In this document: positions 42,605 through 50,666 of the stretch, piece by piece | How the letters are laid out: each line of letters begins with the position of its first letter | Numbering within the stretch: the stretch's first letter is position 1 | Assembly: GCA_021784595.1 (NCBI GenBank) | Contig: JAJYHT010000014.1 | Coordinates: 1 to 50,666 of the forward strand | From: Bacillota bacterium | GTDB lineage: Bacteria > Bacillota > Sulfobacillia > Sulfobacillales > Sulfobacillaceae | DNA length: 50,666 bases | Reading direction: 5' to 3' | Program-made: the position numbers and the translations under genes | Notes under the pieces: model-generated | Seen by the model: only the letters and a program-made list of their open reading frames with translations | What the model was told of the DNA's origin: nothing | The model's database searches: none

Positions 42605-42865
42605 TTAACTGGATAATTCGGGAAGGATGAGCTCGACGGTTTCCGTCAACACATCCGTGTAAGAGTAAGAGATTCGACGTTCGGTACGTTCATCCACGTG
42701 CCCTTCTTCAATCTTGACTACAAAAATGTGGGGATAGGTCTTTTCAAGAATTCCCTCTTTTTCGTCAATCTTTTTTCGTCCCTTATTCGCCTTTACACGA
42801 ATTTTTTCACCAACGTGGGAATCAAGTTCTTTTTTAATGTCTTCTAAGACACTTTTAGCCGCCAC
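42605..42865 (-). CDS. veg: Veg protein
   Basis: 86 residues: LEDIKKELDSHVGEKIRVKAN, KGRKKIDEKEGILEKTYPH, IFVVKIEEGHVDERTERRIS, YSYTDVLTETVEL. This matches the full Veg family, a small highly expressed protein tied to biofilm and sporulation timing in Bacillus. GTG start follows GGAAGGAAG. A strong promoter and two terminators frame it as a single-gene transcript. Confidence 0.97.
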   Translation of the reverse strand: MAAKSVLEDIKKELDSHVGEKIRVKANKGRKKIDEKEGILEKTYPHIFVVKIEEGHVDERTERRISYSYTDVLTETVELILPELSS

Positions 42866-42907
42866 GCGTGCTCACTTCCTTCCTCACTAATGAAGGGCAA
42901 CACGCAA

Positions 42908-42936
42908 ATTTTAACATGAAGGACCATAACTGTCAA
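42908..42936 (-). promoter_or_regulatory. Strong sigma-A promoter of veg
   Basis: On the minus strand TTGACA (42936-42931), a 17-base spacer and TAAAAT (42913-42908) with a TG extension of the -10 (TGTTAAAAT). It is near-consensus and 43 bases before the veg start, as for the very strong Bacillus veg promoter. Confidence 0.85.
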
Positions 42937-43037
42937 GGAAGCAATCATTTTACCAATACTGGTCATCATCGGTCAAGAGCGATCTGGCGACACAGCAATA
43001 TATTTTTTCTCATTTCCTCGTTCCCACCATGTTCTGT

Positions 43038-43916
43038 CTATTCCCGACGGGGATGAGCCCACTGCAAAAACAAAAATCTTTCATAAGGTGTAGGCGAGAC
43101 AATAGGCCGGTTTTCGTTCAGCGCCACTCGCCACTTACTCATGACATCTTGCAGCTCCGGGGAATATTGTTCCTGATATCTCTGTAACTTATCGAGCATT
43201 TTATGCGCTCCGCCAAGGTTTGCACGAGCCTCGTGGATAAAAAATGCAGCCAGCCAAATTGCCGCTTGTTGTCGGCTTTGGTGCTCGTGCCGCCACAGAG
43301 TTTCCAACACTTCATGAGCTAAAAAGTATTGCTGGTGCGCTAAAGCACGTTCGAAATCCGCCCACGCCGGTGTAGCCGGGTCGCGGCCAGGAATCTGTAT
43401 ATGTTCACGCACAAACCGGTGGTTCCCATCGACCTCGACAATGATCACATCGGTAAATTTCGCTAAAATAGGATCAAACGTACCAATGGTATCCTTTGCC
43501 ACCTTGATCTGGGATTGCGTCAAACCATCAGCCAGAGTCACATGCGGTACAAAAAACAACGGCTGGTAATGGATCCAGGTCCGATCCAGCACTCCCTCTA
43601 AGACATCAAACAATGCGCGGTGAAATGCCCGTAGTCGAGATGTCGGATGCGGCGCTAAGAACAACACCCCGGCATCCTCTTTAAATGTGTCCACCGTATA
43701 AAACCATACAGGCGGCAAATTCCCAAATTGATATCCTGCAAGCAATTCGATGATTTGTTCGGGTGCGAGGGTTTGCGCTACCAGAAGAGATAAATGCGGC
43801 AGCTCAGGGTCGCCCGCGCGACTAGGACGCAGCCCTTTGTCATCCAGGCGGTCGCACAGTGCCTTCACCCGGGCCGTGGCTGCGGGATCCAACAACAGTT
43901 CCAATGCATATGGCAT
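43038..43916 (-). CDS. Fusion: LigT/2H phosphoesterase-like domain plus DUF309
   Basis: 292 residues. The N-terminal half (about 1-165) is a 2H phosphoesterase-like fold with the paired motifs PHLSLLV and PHVTLAD (H-x-S/T each), as in 2'-5' RNA ligase/cyclic phosphodiesterases. The C-terminal half (about 190-290) is DUF309: FERALAHQQYFLAHEVLETLWRHEH, AAIWLAAFFIHEARANLGGA, HKMLDKLQRYQEQYS. Both parts normally occur as separate proteins, with DUF309 often alone in Firmicutes. RNA 2',3'-cyclic phosphate or 2'-5' bond processing is likely for the first half; DUF309 has no known activity. The ATG at 43916 follows AAAGGGG. Confidence 0.85.
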   Translation of the reverse strand: MPYALELLLDPAATARVKALCDRLDDKGLRPSRAGDPELPHLSLLVAQTLAPEQIIELLAGYQFGNLPPVWFYTVDTFKEDAGVLFLAPHPTSRLRAFHRALFDVLEGVLDRTWIHYQPLFFVPHVTLADGLTQSQIKVAKDTIGTFDPILAKFTDVIIVEVDGNHRFVREHIQIPGRDPATPAWADFERALAHQQYFLAHEVLETLWRHEHQSRQQAAIWLAAFFIHEARANLGGAHKMLDKLQRYQEQYSPELQDVMSKWRVALNENRPIVSPTPYERFLFLQWAHPRRE

Positions 43917-44234
43917 ACGTCCACCCCTTTCCTCCAAAAAATCACGACGGCCCGTCTTATCAAAATTACGACCATCTAGCGGGCAACACGCTGGGACGCA
44001 CCTTTCGTTCTCAGTATACAGGCCAGCGAGTTGCCCAGCACTTGCTGGCCCAAAGGGACCATGATTATAGGATCCTTTGGAACCGAATTGGCGGGACTAA
44101 CGAGCCGTGACACAGTCTGCACTCGGATCCACAATATAAAGACATAGACCAGCTGAGGTCTGAAAGATGAAATTTCTGCCTTGCCGTTGTCGGACAAACT
44201 AAGCTTTGGGGTGTTTTTTGGGGAGGTTTTTTCG
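43917..44234. other. Gene-free stretch between divergent genes
   Basis: About 320 bases with no gene I can support and no clear consensus promoter; small frames only. Confidence 0.4.
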
Positions 44235-44534
44235 GTGCTTAGTCAAATTGTCCCCGTTTGGGGCATAGTAGGTATCGTAGCTGGTGCGCCTCTGATGGCT
44301 ATAGTGGCTTTTGGACTGGGACGAAAGGCTAGTATCCGAGCCCTTAATCATCCAATTCGACAACGCGTCGTCAGGTTTCCTGGCCGCCATTCAAGATGGT
44401 TCCGACGCATCGGGAAAGCTCAAATGTTTAGTGTCAAGGCTCGGCGGCATCACGCCCATGGCCATAGTTCGCGGCCCAAAAGGGGTACCCCAGTCATCAT
44501 GCTGTCGGGGCATGATTCTCATACTGGGCCATAA
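44235..44534 (+). CDS. Small membrane protein, uncertain
   Basis: 99 codons from GTG (44235) with GGGAGG 8 nt ahead. One hydrophobic helix at the N terminus (IVPVWGIVGIVAGAPLMAIV), then a very basic tail (RFPGRHSRWFRRIGKAQMF). The overlapping frame (44311-44604) also looks protein-like (LIIQFDNASSGFLAAIQDGSD), so a frameshift may have joined or broken an older gene. No family recognised. Confidence 0.4.
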   Translation: MLSQIVPVWGIVGIVAGAPLMAIVAFGLGRKASIRALNHPIRQRVVRFPGRHSRWFRRIGKAQMFSVKARRHHAHGHSSRPKRGTPVIMLSGHDSHTGP

Positions 44535-44657
44535 AGAAACCGACAATGATTTTTTTGAAGAATCAGCCCAACTCGGAGGATCCTCTCATCGCAGTAGCGA
44601 ATGACTATCTATTAACCACCAAGTGGATAGATCTAAAAACACTGAGAGGATGTCACT

Positions 44658-46418
44658 ATGCCCAACCACGTTCATATTGAGATCGATGTGCCGGTTGCCA
44701 TGCGGGATGGGACCCTATTGCGCGCCAATGTTTACCAACCGGCAGAAGGCCAAGATTTTCCGGTGCTGCTGACTCGCCTGCCCTATGGCAAAGATTTCCC
44801 ACTAGGTACAGCCTTTTTGGATCCCGTGCGCGCCGCCCAAGCTGGTTACATCGTGGTAATTCAAGACGTACGAGGACGCTACCGGTCTGACGGACCATGG
44901 GATCCGTTTGTCTTTGAATTTGACGATGGTTACGATACCGTCGAATGGTGTGCTAATCTGCCTCGCAGCAATGGAAAAGTCGGCATGTACGGAGGATCCT
45001 ACTTTGGGATGACACAGTGGCAGGCCGCCGTGGGCGGGCCACCGCATTTGGCATCCTTATTCCCTGCCATTACCTGGGGCAACCACCTCAATGGCACACA
45101 TCGTCGGGGCGGCGCCTTCGAATGGGGACTGTGGGCCTATTGGATACTGAACACCCTAGCGCTTGATACCGTCGCACGACAATGGCGCTCCGATCCAGCA
45201 CACTTGCAGCGCATCTTGCTGGAGACCGTACAGCAAATCGATGCCTTGGCCGAATCAGGGTACAACACCCTGCCGTTAAATCAATTACCCGGCATTGAGA
45301 CAATCGCGCCATATTTTCATCGGATGATGGCCGAACCCCTGGATTCTCCCGTGTGGAACCGATTAAACATTACTGGCAGATTTGATCGGATTACCATCCC
45401 CTCGTATCTCTTGGGCGGTTGGTATGACATATTTCTGGGTGAAACCCTCAACAATTACCAATTGCTGAAGAAAAACCGCATACCTGGCTCTCCCCGGCTC
45501 ATCATTGGCCCGTGGGCCCATGGGTTGTTTTCCAACGTCATTGGTGAGCGAGACTTTGGTTTAGCCACCTCCGCCCAGTTCATCAACTATCGTGAAGACT
45601 TGACCGGTCTGCAGCTAAGATGGTTCGATGCCACCTTAAAGAGCATTGCCAATGGACTGTGGCAGGAACCGCCGGTTCAGGTGTTTGTGATGGGAGAAAA
45701 CCGATGGCGCTACTTTACTGACTGGCCTGTTCCTTCAGCTCTGCCGTTTGACCTGTATTTAGACAGTGCGGGCCACGCCAACACTCGGCACGGCGACGGA
45801 ATGCTGACGCCTGCATTGCCGTGCCAGTGCATCCCTGACCGGTATATATACGACCCGCAAAACCCGGTTCCCACTGAAGGCGGAGCGTTATTGATGCCCG
45901 GTCTCTATCCGCAAGGTCCCAAAGACCAATCGGCAATCGAAGAGCGCCCGGATGTCCTTTGCTACTCCACAATGCCCCTAGCCAACGATGTGATTGTGAT
46001 TGGGCCCGTCACCCTCACCTTATATATCGCCAGCACGGCGCCAGACACCGATTTCGTCGCTCGTTTAGTCGACGTTTTTCCAGATGGCCGCGCCTACAAT
46101 CTAACGGACGGTATCACCCGAGCCAGCTACCGTGGCGCCGATTGGACCAATCCTTCGGCAATCCGCCCCAGTCTCCTCGATCCTAACCAGGTCTATGCCC
46201 TCACCATTGATTTGTGGGCCACCGCCAACACGTTCAGGGCGGGGCACCGCATACGGTTGGATGTGACCAGTAGCAGCTTTCCACGCTGGGACCGCAACTT
46301 AAATACAGGGGAAAGCGGTCTAGACAGTGCGCATATGGCCAGTGCTCAGGAGACCATCTTTCACGATCTCGACCGTCCGAGCGTCCTGCATTTAATGACC
46401 ATCCCGGCCCATGCCTAA
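44658..46418 (+). CDS. CocE/NonD-type acyl hydrolase (peptidase S15 family)
   Basis: 586 residues. Alpha/beta hydrolase of the X-Pro dipeptidyl-peptidase/cocaine esterase group: VAMRDGTLLRANVYQP, GYIVVIQDVRGRYRSDGPWD, nucleophile MYGGSYFGMTQW, acid in LLGGWYDIFLGETLNNYQ, and His in IIGPWAHGLFSNV. The C-terminal jelly-roll domain follows (VTLTLYIASTAPDTDFVARL; GHRIRLDVTSSSFPRWDRN). It hydrolyses esters, amides or proline-linked dipeptides; the substrate is unknown. Start ATG follows AGAGGAT. No signal peptide is seen, so it acts in the cytoplasm. Confidence 0.94.
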   Translation: MPNHVHIEIDVPVAMRDGTLLRANVYQPAEGQDFPVLLTRLPYGKDFPLGTAFLDPVRAAQAGYIVVIQDVRGRYRSDGPWDPFVFEFDDGYDTVEWCANLPRSNGKVGMYGGSYFGMTQWQAAVGGPPHLASLFPAITWGNHLNGTHRRGGAFEWGLWAYWILNTLALDTVARQWRSDPAHLQRILLETVQQIDALAESGYNTLPLNQLPGIETIAPYFHRMMAEPLDSPVWNRLNITGRFDRITIPSYLLGGWYDIFLGETLNNYQLLKKNRIPGSPRLIIGPWAHGLFSNVIGERDFGLATSAQFINYREDLTGLQLRWFDATLKSIANGLWQEPPVQVFVMGENRWRYFTDWPVPSALPFDLYLDSAGHANTRHGDGMLTPALPCQCIPDRYIYDPQNPVPTEGGALLMPGLYPQGPKDQSAIEERPDVLCYSTMPLANDVIVIGPVTLTLYIASTAPDTDFVARLVDVFPDGRAYNLTDGITRASYRGADWTNPSAIRPSLLDPNQVYALTIDLWATANTFRAGHRIRLDVTSSSFPRWDRNLNTGESGLDSAHMASAQETIFHDLDRPSVLHLMTIPAHA

Positions 46419-46513
46419 GAAGACACATGATGCGGATTTGCCCAGTTATACTGGCCCGATGGAATCAACAGATGGCCTCTGACGCGATTCCCTCCGGCCC
46501 CAGCACACACATT

Positions 46514-48571
46514 TTACGGGCGAGACACGCCGATAATAATCGCGATGATTAACATGACCCATACATAGGTCACGTACTGGGTCACACGCCCCGATTGAAT
46601 ACGGCGCAGGTAACCGGCAATCCAGCGAAAAATGGCCAATATCGGCTGATATAGCTGTTGCTCCACGCGATAGACTACCGTATGGCGGTAAAAGCGTGCC
46701 CCTTTCGTGTCTATTCGCGACCGCTTGAGCCCGTAAAAAGATCCAAATGCCAATCTTATGGGGTGTACAAACCCTTCTGATGAAAAACTCGTTGCATCTC
46801 GATAGGGCACTAATCCTCCCGTCCAAGGTGCAGTCCGGCGGATCTTTTGCCCTCTTCGCATCCACTGCCGAATCAGCCACAGCAGGCCCACCAGCAAAAT
46901 TCCCATGCCCAACAGAACATAAGGATCCCCGACCGAGAATCCTTGGGGGAAAAAGACTGTCCCCTGAGCTCCGGGGGCTGGCACCAAATTGACGCCAATC
47001 GGCACTAAGGGAGGCGCAGAGGCCGGGTTGACAAAGGTGTTGGCCAATACTCCCCGAGGAGTGGCTAACAGACCCTCGAGATTGCGGTTAAGCCATGGCA
47101 GAACCCATGGCACCCCGGGGCCACTGAGGACAGCCAACACCAAAGGTAAAGCCAGTCCCCATCGAAACGCAGCGGGAGATTCGGTGACTGCCAATGATTC
47201 CGTTTGGTGCAAAGGACCCAAAAAAATGAAGGCGAACCACCGCAGGTAGGTAGTCAACCCCAACGCAATGGCGACCGCTAAAAACGTTCCGGCAATCACC
47301 AGCCCCAGGTGTCCCATATGACTTTGCATCGAGTTAGGGAGAGGCTTTAAAATCGCTTCGAGTATCAACCACTCGCCCACAAACCCACCAAACGGAGGAA
47401 TGGCTGCCAAGGTGACGATGCCTCCCAACGCCCACGACCCTGTCCAAGGCGCCCTGCGCATCAACCCACCCAACCGATCCAATGTGTGGCCCCATTTCCC
47501 CGTATAGTCGGTAGACGTAAACAGAACAAATTTTGCGCCCGCATGCATCACCAACAGCAGGACGGCTCCATCCAAGGCCATGGTCGCTGCCACGTTGTGG
47601 GGACTGAGAACACTTTGTATATGCCAGACACCCAAGCCAGCGAACACCAAACCCATGATTTCCAATGTGGAATAGGCCAGTATGCGTTTAACATGACGTG
47701 AAATGACACCATATAGGGCTCCCGTCAATGCGCCTAGCACACCCAGCACCAGCAGCACGATACCCCAACTGAGGCCTGGATGGGTCATCTCGTCCATGGC
47801 TAGAATTCCGCTGATGGCCAGGGCTGTCAAGAGACCCGAATATAGGCCCGCCACTGCGCCAGGAGCCTCCGGCTCGGCCATCGGAATCCAGATCATGACT
47901 GGAAAGAGGCCGGCCTTGACACCAAACGCAATAAGGGTCAGCACCATAATTCCACTGACAACCCATGCACTTAAATGTCTAGCCGATGAGTGAAGTGATC
48001 CAAACCCATCTTGCAGTTGAAGTCCTGCGTGGGGCATAAGCCAGGCCAGGGCCAACAAGAGAAACATTCCGCCAAGTTCAGAAAGCGCTAACAACGCCCA
48101 GCCCGCATTCCACACCGGACGAGCCCGCCTGGCCGCGACCAAGCCCAGATAGCTAATAGTGGAAATGAGCTCCCAAGTGACCAACAGCATCAATCCACTG
48201 CCGCTCCACAAATAAATGCCGACCGCTGCTTCTAACGGCAACAAAGTATAAAGAATTGCGCGGCGCGCTACATGCGAACGGACGGCCAAGTTGGCCGAAA
48301 AAAACAATAAACCGGCCACCGGGGACCACAACACTGCCAGCGGCAACGGACTCAAGCGCAAGGTAGGCCAAGGAGCCACTAGCGTAATATGGCCGGTAGA
48401 CGGCGAGGCTAAGCTTTGGGTCATGACCAACAGCGCGACTGCACCCAGCCCAAACCACCAGGGCAGCCACTTGTCCGCTCGACCCTTTTGCGAATAATCC
48501 AGAGCAAAGGCCACCAGTAACCCCACCACCGTAAAGCCAATCCATCCCAAGACCCACAGTTCCGGTATCAC
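46514..48571 (-). CDS. NuoL/HyfB-like membrane proton-pump subunit
   Basis: 685 residues, about 15 membrane helices. Proton_antipo_M region: LVTWELISTISYLGLVAARR, IAFGVKAGLFPVMIWIPMAEPEAPGAVAGLYSG (with the key Lys and Glu/His pattern), MHAGAKFVLF with a further Lys. It resembles HyfB/HycC/NuoL-type antiporter subunits of complex I and group 4 hydrogenases. GTG at 48571 overlaps the TGA of the NuoB-like gene by 4 bases, with AGGAGG before it. The C-terminal tail after residue 560 is long and basic (WMRRGQKIRRTAPW), with two or three further helices. Confidence 0.92.
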   Translation of the reverse strand: MIPELWVLGWIGFTVVGLLVAFALDYSQKGRADKWLPWWFGLGAVALLVMTQSLASPSTGHITLVAPWPTLRLSPLPLAVLWSPVAGLLFFSANLAVRSHVARRAILYTLLPLEAAVGIYLWSGSGLMLLVTWELISTISYLGLVAARRARPVWNAGWALLALSELGGMFLLLALAWLMPHAGLQLQDGFGSLHSSARHLSAWVVSGIMVLTLIAFGVKAGLFPVMIWIPMAEPEAPGAVAGLYSGLLTALAISGILAMDEMTHPGLSWGIVLLVLGVLGALTGALYGVISRHVKRILAYSTLEIMGLVFAGLGVWHIQSVLSPHNVAATMALDGAVLLLVMHAGAKFVLFTSTDYTGKWGHTLDRLGGLMRRAPWTGSWALGGIVTLAAIPPFGGFVGEWLILEAILKPLPNSMQSHMGHLGLVIAGTFLAVAIALGLTTYLRWFAFIFLGPLHQTESLAVTESPAAFRWGLALPLVLAVLSGPGVPWVLPWLNRNLEGLLATPRGVLANTFVNPASAPPLVPIGVNLVPAPGAQGTVFFPQGFSVGDPYVLLGMGILLVGLLWLIRQWMRRGQKIRRTAPWTGGLVPYRDATSFSSEGFVHPIRLAFGSFYGLKRSRIDTKGARFYRHTVVYRVEQQLYQPILAIFRWIAGYLRRIQSGRVTQYVTYVWVMLIIAIIIGVSRP

Positions 48572-49134
48572 GGCATCGCCTCCTGTTGTGCATCTTGTGG
48601 ATCCTTGCCATCCACCGCCCACAATAATCCGCGCAAAATATCACCCGGACTAGGAGGACATCCATCGATAGATAGCGTGACCGGCACCAATCCGTTGAGA
48701 GACCCTAGAACCCCGGGCGCAGTGTGAAAGACGCCGCCGGAAATGGCACAAACCCCCATCGCCACCACTCTCTTCGGTTCCGTCATTTGCTCATAAACTC
48801 TCTGTATGACCGGTGCCATCGCACGGGTAACCACACCCGTCACCACCAAAATATCGGCGTGTTTAGGCGAAGGCGTAAAACTAAAGCCATAGCGCGTCAA
48901 ATCGTAGTCCGGTGCCGACAGTAAACTCAATTCTGATTCGCAGCCATTGCAGGAACCTGAATCCACTTGGCGAATGGCCATCGCTCGCCGAATCAACTGG
49001 TTGGAATCCCCTTCCGGATGGATGCCCAATCCTCCTTGACTGAGCATCTGCTGGACTACGGAATCCCGTTCGGTGGGAAACCCGGTGGTATGGGGACGCC
49101 GCACGATGTTGCGAAACCAGTGCCAATAGTACAT
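48568..49134 (-). CDS. NuoB/HyfI-like [4Fe-4S] small subunit
   Basis: 188 residues. Fe-S motif SGSCNGCESELSLLSAPDYD, then VVTGVVTRAMAPVIQRVYEQ, VAMGVCAISGGVFHTAPG and LSIDGCPPSPGDILRGLL give four Cys (CNGC, VC, GC) for the cluster nearest the large subunit, as in HycG/HyfI/EchC. It passes electrons between the large subunit and the rest of the complex. The ATG at 49134 follows GGAGGAATGCGCC; upstream frame extends to 49194 and overlaps the large-subunit gene. Confidence 0.93.
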   Translation of the reverse strand: MYYWHWFRNIVRRPHTTGFPTERDSVVQQMLSQGGLGIHPEGDSNQLIRRAMAIRQVDSGSCNGCESELSLLSAPDYDLTRYGFSFTPSPKHADILVVTGVVTRAMAPVIQRVYEQMTEPKRVVAMGVCAISGGVFHTAPGVLGSLNGLVPVTLSIDGCPPSPGDILRGLLWAVDGKDPQDAQQEAMP

Positions 49135-49181
49135 GGCGCATTCCTCCAAAAATTTTTTATCAAAACCGGTGCTCGAGCTTT

Positions 49182-50624
49182 CTAGCCATCCCAACCTGCA
49201 ACCGACAAATTGAAACTCGCATCAATAATGGGAAAGTCTTGTAAGATGTTTTTATTGGCCATAGCAGGCGGCACCACATACCAGTTTCGGCTTGACGGCG
49301 TCGCAATTGCCACATCGTCAACAGTCAAACTGGCGGCATTGACCACCACCGCGTATGCCAAAAGGCCGCGGGGCGCTTCCACCAAGCCCACCCCTTCAAC
49401 GATCTCCCTGCCATCATGAGGAGATTGTTGAACCAACGGTTCTGGCATCCAGTGGTGCGCAGAGGAAGGCCATCCCCCAAGAAACCGGCGCAGTATGCCT
49501 AGGCTTTGTTTGAGTTCCTCCGCTTTGACATGGAATCTGGAATAAGAATCGGCCGACGTCGATGAAGGAATTACCAAATCGGTTTGTAGATAGCGCAAAT
49601 AAGGACGAGACAAGCGCACATCCCAGGCTCGCCCTGCTCCGCGTCCCACGGGACCCACTGGACGAACAAAATCAATGGTCGGTTGGGGAATCTGCCCCGC
49701 CCCATGCAGCCGGTCTAAAAACGATGTCGTACCGTTTAATCCCTCTTGTATGCGAACCACTTCATCCAAAATTTCCACGACCTGGTGCCCAGCCCCCGCA
49801 AGATCGGGGGAAGTGGTTGAACCGTGCATTTGAACACCGCCTGGCACGATTACCCCGCGCAGATAACGGTGGCCAAACAACGCGTAATTCAGCCGTAATA
49901 TGGTTTCTTTATGGTGCAGATATTCCATCTGTGGTACTGAAAGCCCCGTGGATACGGCCAAAGCAGCCAAATCCCCCAAGTGACTATACGCGCGTTCCAA
50001 TTCCGCCAATATCATGCGGATCATGGCGACTTCCGCTGGAACCCGAATACCCAGGGCATTTTCCACCGCCATGCTATATGCCAGCGCATGCGCCACCGTA
50101 GAGGTTCCCGTCATCCGTTCAACAATTAGGAGTGCTTGGGATATCGGTCGATAACTAGCCAATTGTCGAATATGACGCTGTTTTAGTCCATTTTCCAAGT
50201 CTAAGCGAATTATTTCATCGCCCATCACGTGGAGTCGATATAATAATGCTTCTGCGATGTCCGCGTGCACGGGTCCTAGGGGATAAGTAAATACTCCTTT
50301 CCCTTTGACACGTTTGGTGCTATAAGATGTGGCACTCCATTGCGATTCCAAGAACCCCTCGGCCAGCATCTGTTCTGCGGCAAGGGTCTCGCCCATCCCC
50401 AAATCCGAGGGTCGCGGCACGTTTAAGAGGTCGCCCGACCAACGCAATTCTTTGATTGCCCCAGTCGTTTGGGACAACAAAAAGGCGCTGAGCCGTCCAC
50501 CATAAGCGTTGAGCAAAAACAAGTCATGGTCTTTGTGCAAATGCATTAAATCATTTGCCCATAAATCTCTATCGTTATATGTCTTTACCCTATGCTGCGT
50601 ATCGATTTCCAGCATCGTCGCCAT
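49182..50624 (-). CDS. Ehr-type large subunit (HyfG/NuoCD-like), NiFe cysteines absent
   Basis: 480 residues. An N-terminal NuoC-like stretch (about 1-100) and a NuoD/HycE-like large-subunit domain: YPLGPVHADIAEALLYRLHV, ERMTGTSTVAHALAYSMAVE, and QMHGSTTSPDLAGAGHQV later. In NiFe hydrogenases the second stretch reads ER-x-C-G-x-C; here Thr172 and Ser175 stand instead. At the C terminus the DPCxxC motif is replaced by ASFNLSVAGWD (Ser and Gly). All four Ni ligands are therefore missing, so the protein cannot hold a NiFe site and is not a hydrogenase. It fits the energy-converting hydrogenase-related (Ehr) class, whose reaction is unknown. Start ATG follows AAAGG; the upstream gene ends just before. 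Confidence 0.92.
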   Translation of the reverse strand: MATMLEIDTQHRVKTYNDRDLWANDLMHLHKDHDLFLLNAYGGRLSAFLLSQTTGAIKELRWSGDLLNVPRPSDLGMGETLAAEQMLAEGFLESQWSATSYSTKRVKGKGVFTYPLGPVHADIAEALLYRLHVMGDEIIRLDLENGLKQRHIRQLASYRPISQALLIVERMTGTSTVAHALAYSMAVENALGIRVPAEVAMIRMILAELERAYSHLGDLAALAVSTGLSVPQMEYLHHKETILRLNYALFGHRYLRGVIVPGGVQMHGSTTSPDLAGAGHQVVEILDEVVRIQEGLNGTTSFLDRLHGAGQIPQPTIDFVRPVGPVGRGAGRAWDVRLSRPYLRYLQTDLVIPSSTSADSYSRFHVKAEELKQSLGILRRFLGGWPSSAHHWMPEPLVQQSPHDGREIVEGVGLVEAPRGLLAYAVVVNAASLTVDDVAIATPSSRNWYVVPPAMANKNILQDFPIIDASFNLSVAGWDG

Positions 50625-50666
50625 GGTTATCAGACCTTTCTTTTAATCTCTACCCCCTGAGATCGG
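50625..50666 (-). other. Probable end of an upstream co-directional gene
   Basis: On the minus strand one frame (Arg-Ser-Gln-Gly-Val-Glu-Ile-Lys-Arg-Lys-Val, TGA at 50632-50630) ends 5 bases before the large-subunit ATG and looks like a protein C terminus. A membrane subunit of the same complex would be expected here, but 42 bases cannot prove it. Confidence 0.3.

Noticed and set aside
46446-46880. 144-codon minus-strand frame at the end of the NuoL-like gene
   Set aside because: It lies in another frame of a well-supported membrane protein and has no motif.
49182-50624. [NiFe] hydrogenase catalytic subunit
   Set aside because: Overall similarity suggests it, but all four Ni-binding Cys are replaced, so hydrogenase activity is not supported.

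Overview
The window comes from a spore-forming, Gram-positive (Firmicutes) chromosome of moderate GC content. Its style (TTG/GTG starts, acidophile-like protein set, cyanophycin genes, a hydrogenase-4-like complex) suggests a Sulfobacillus-type bacterium, but this is inference because no rRNA is present. The backbone is the widely conserved veg-to-divIC sporulation/housekeeping block known from Bacillus, read almost entirely on the minus strand. From right to left it runs veg, (cphB, cphA), ispE, a MobA-like nucleotidyltransferase, purR, ilvA, spoVG, glmU, prs, pth, fin, mfd, a PrsA/PpiC-like lipoprotein, spoVT, then after an interruption spoVB-like, mazG, hup, rqcP, yabP, yabQ, a small HTH gene, divIC, yabR and tRNA-Leu.

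Region by region: 1-2.4 kb holds tRNA-Leu(TAA), yabR, divIC, a small HTH gene, yabQ, yabP and rqcP. 2.4-4.8 kb is a metabolic insert, a FAH-family hydrolase diverging from a P1/DmpA peptidase. 4.8-9 kb holds hup, mazG, the spoVB-like flippase and hemL. 9-25.6 kb is accessory and gene-poor: orphan genes, two toxin-antitoxin modules (one degraded), GNAT enzymes, a stress protein, a short ArgA, a stomatin-like protein, a nucleotidyltransferase, a tRNA with selenocysteine-tRNA architecture but a Cys anticodon, a GntR-controlled peptide-type ABC operon without ATPases, a broken MarR gene and a TauE permease. 26-42.9 kb is the conserved spoVT-to-veg block with cyanophycin synthetase and cyanophycinase placed between veg and ispE. 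43-46.4 kb holds a LigT-DUF309 fusion and a CocE/S15 hydrolase. 46.5-50.6 kb is the end of an operon for a group-4-hydrogenase-related membrane complex whose large subunit has lost all four NiFe cysteines.

The most notable items are: the selC-shaped tRNA-Cys at 18026-18121 with its own promoter; the Cys-less Ehr-type complex at the right edge; the cyanophycin pair and the replacement of ridA by ilvA in the sporulation block; and two unexplained structured intergenic segments (15693-15794 and 23416-23527). Promoters resembling sigma-A (veg, the unusual tRNA), sigma-H (spoVG) and sigma-G (spoVT) consensus can be read directly. Starts were chosen by Shine-Dalgarno position; several differ from the longest open frame.
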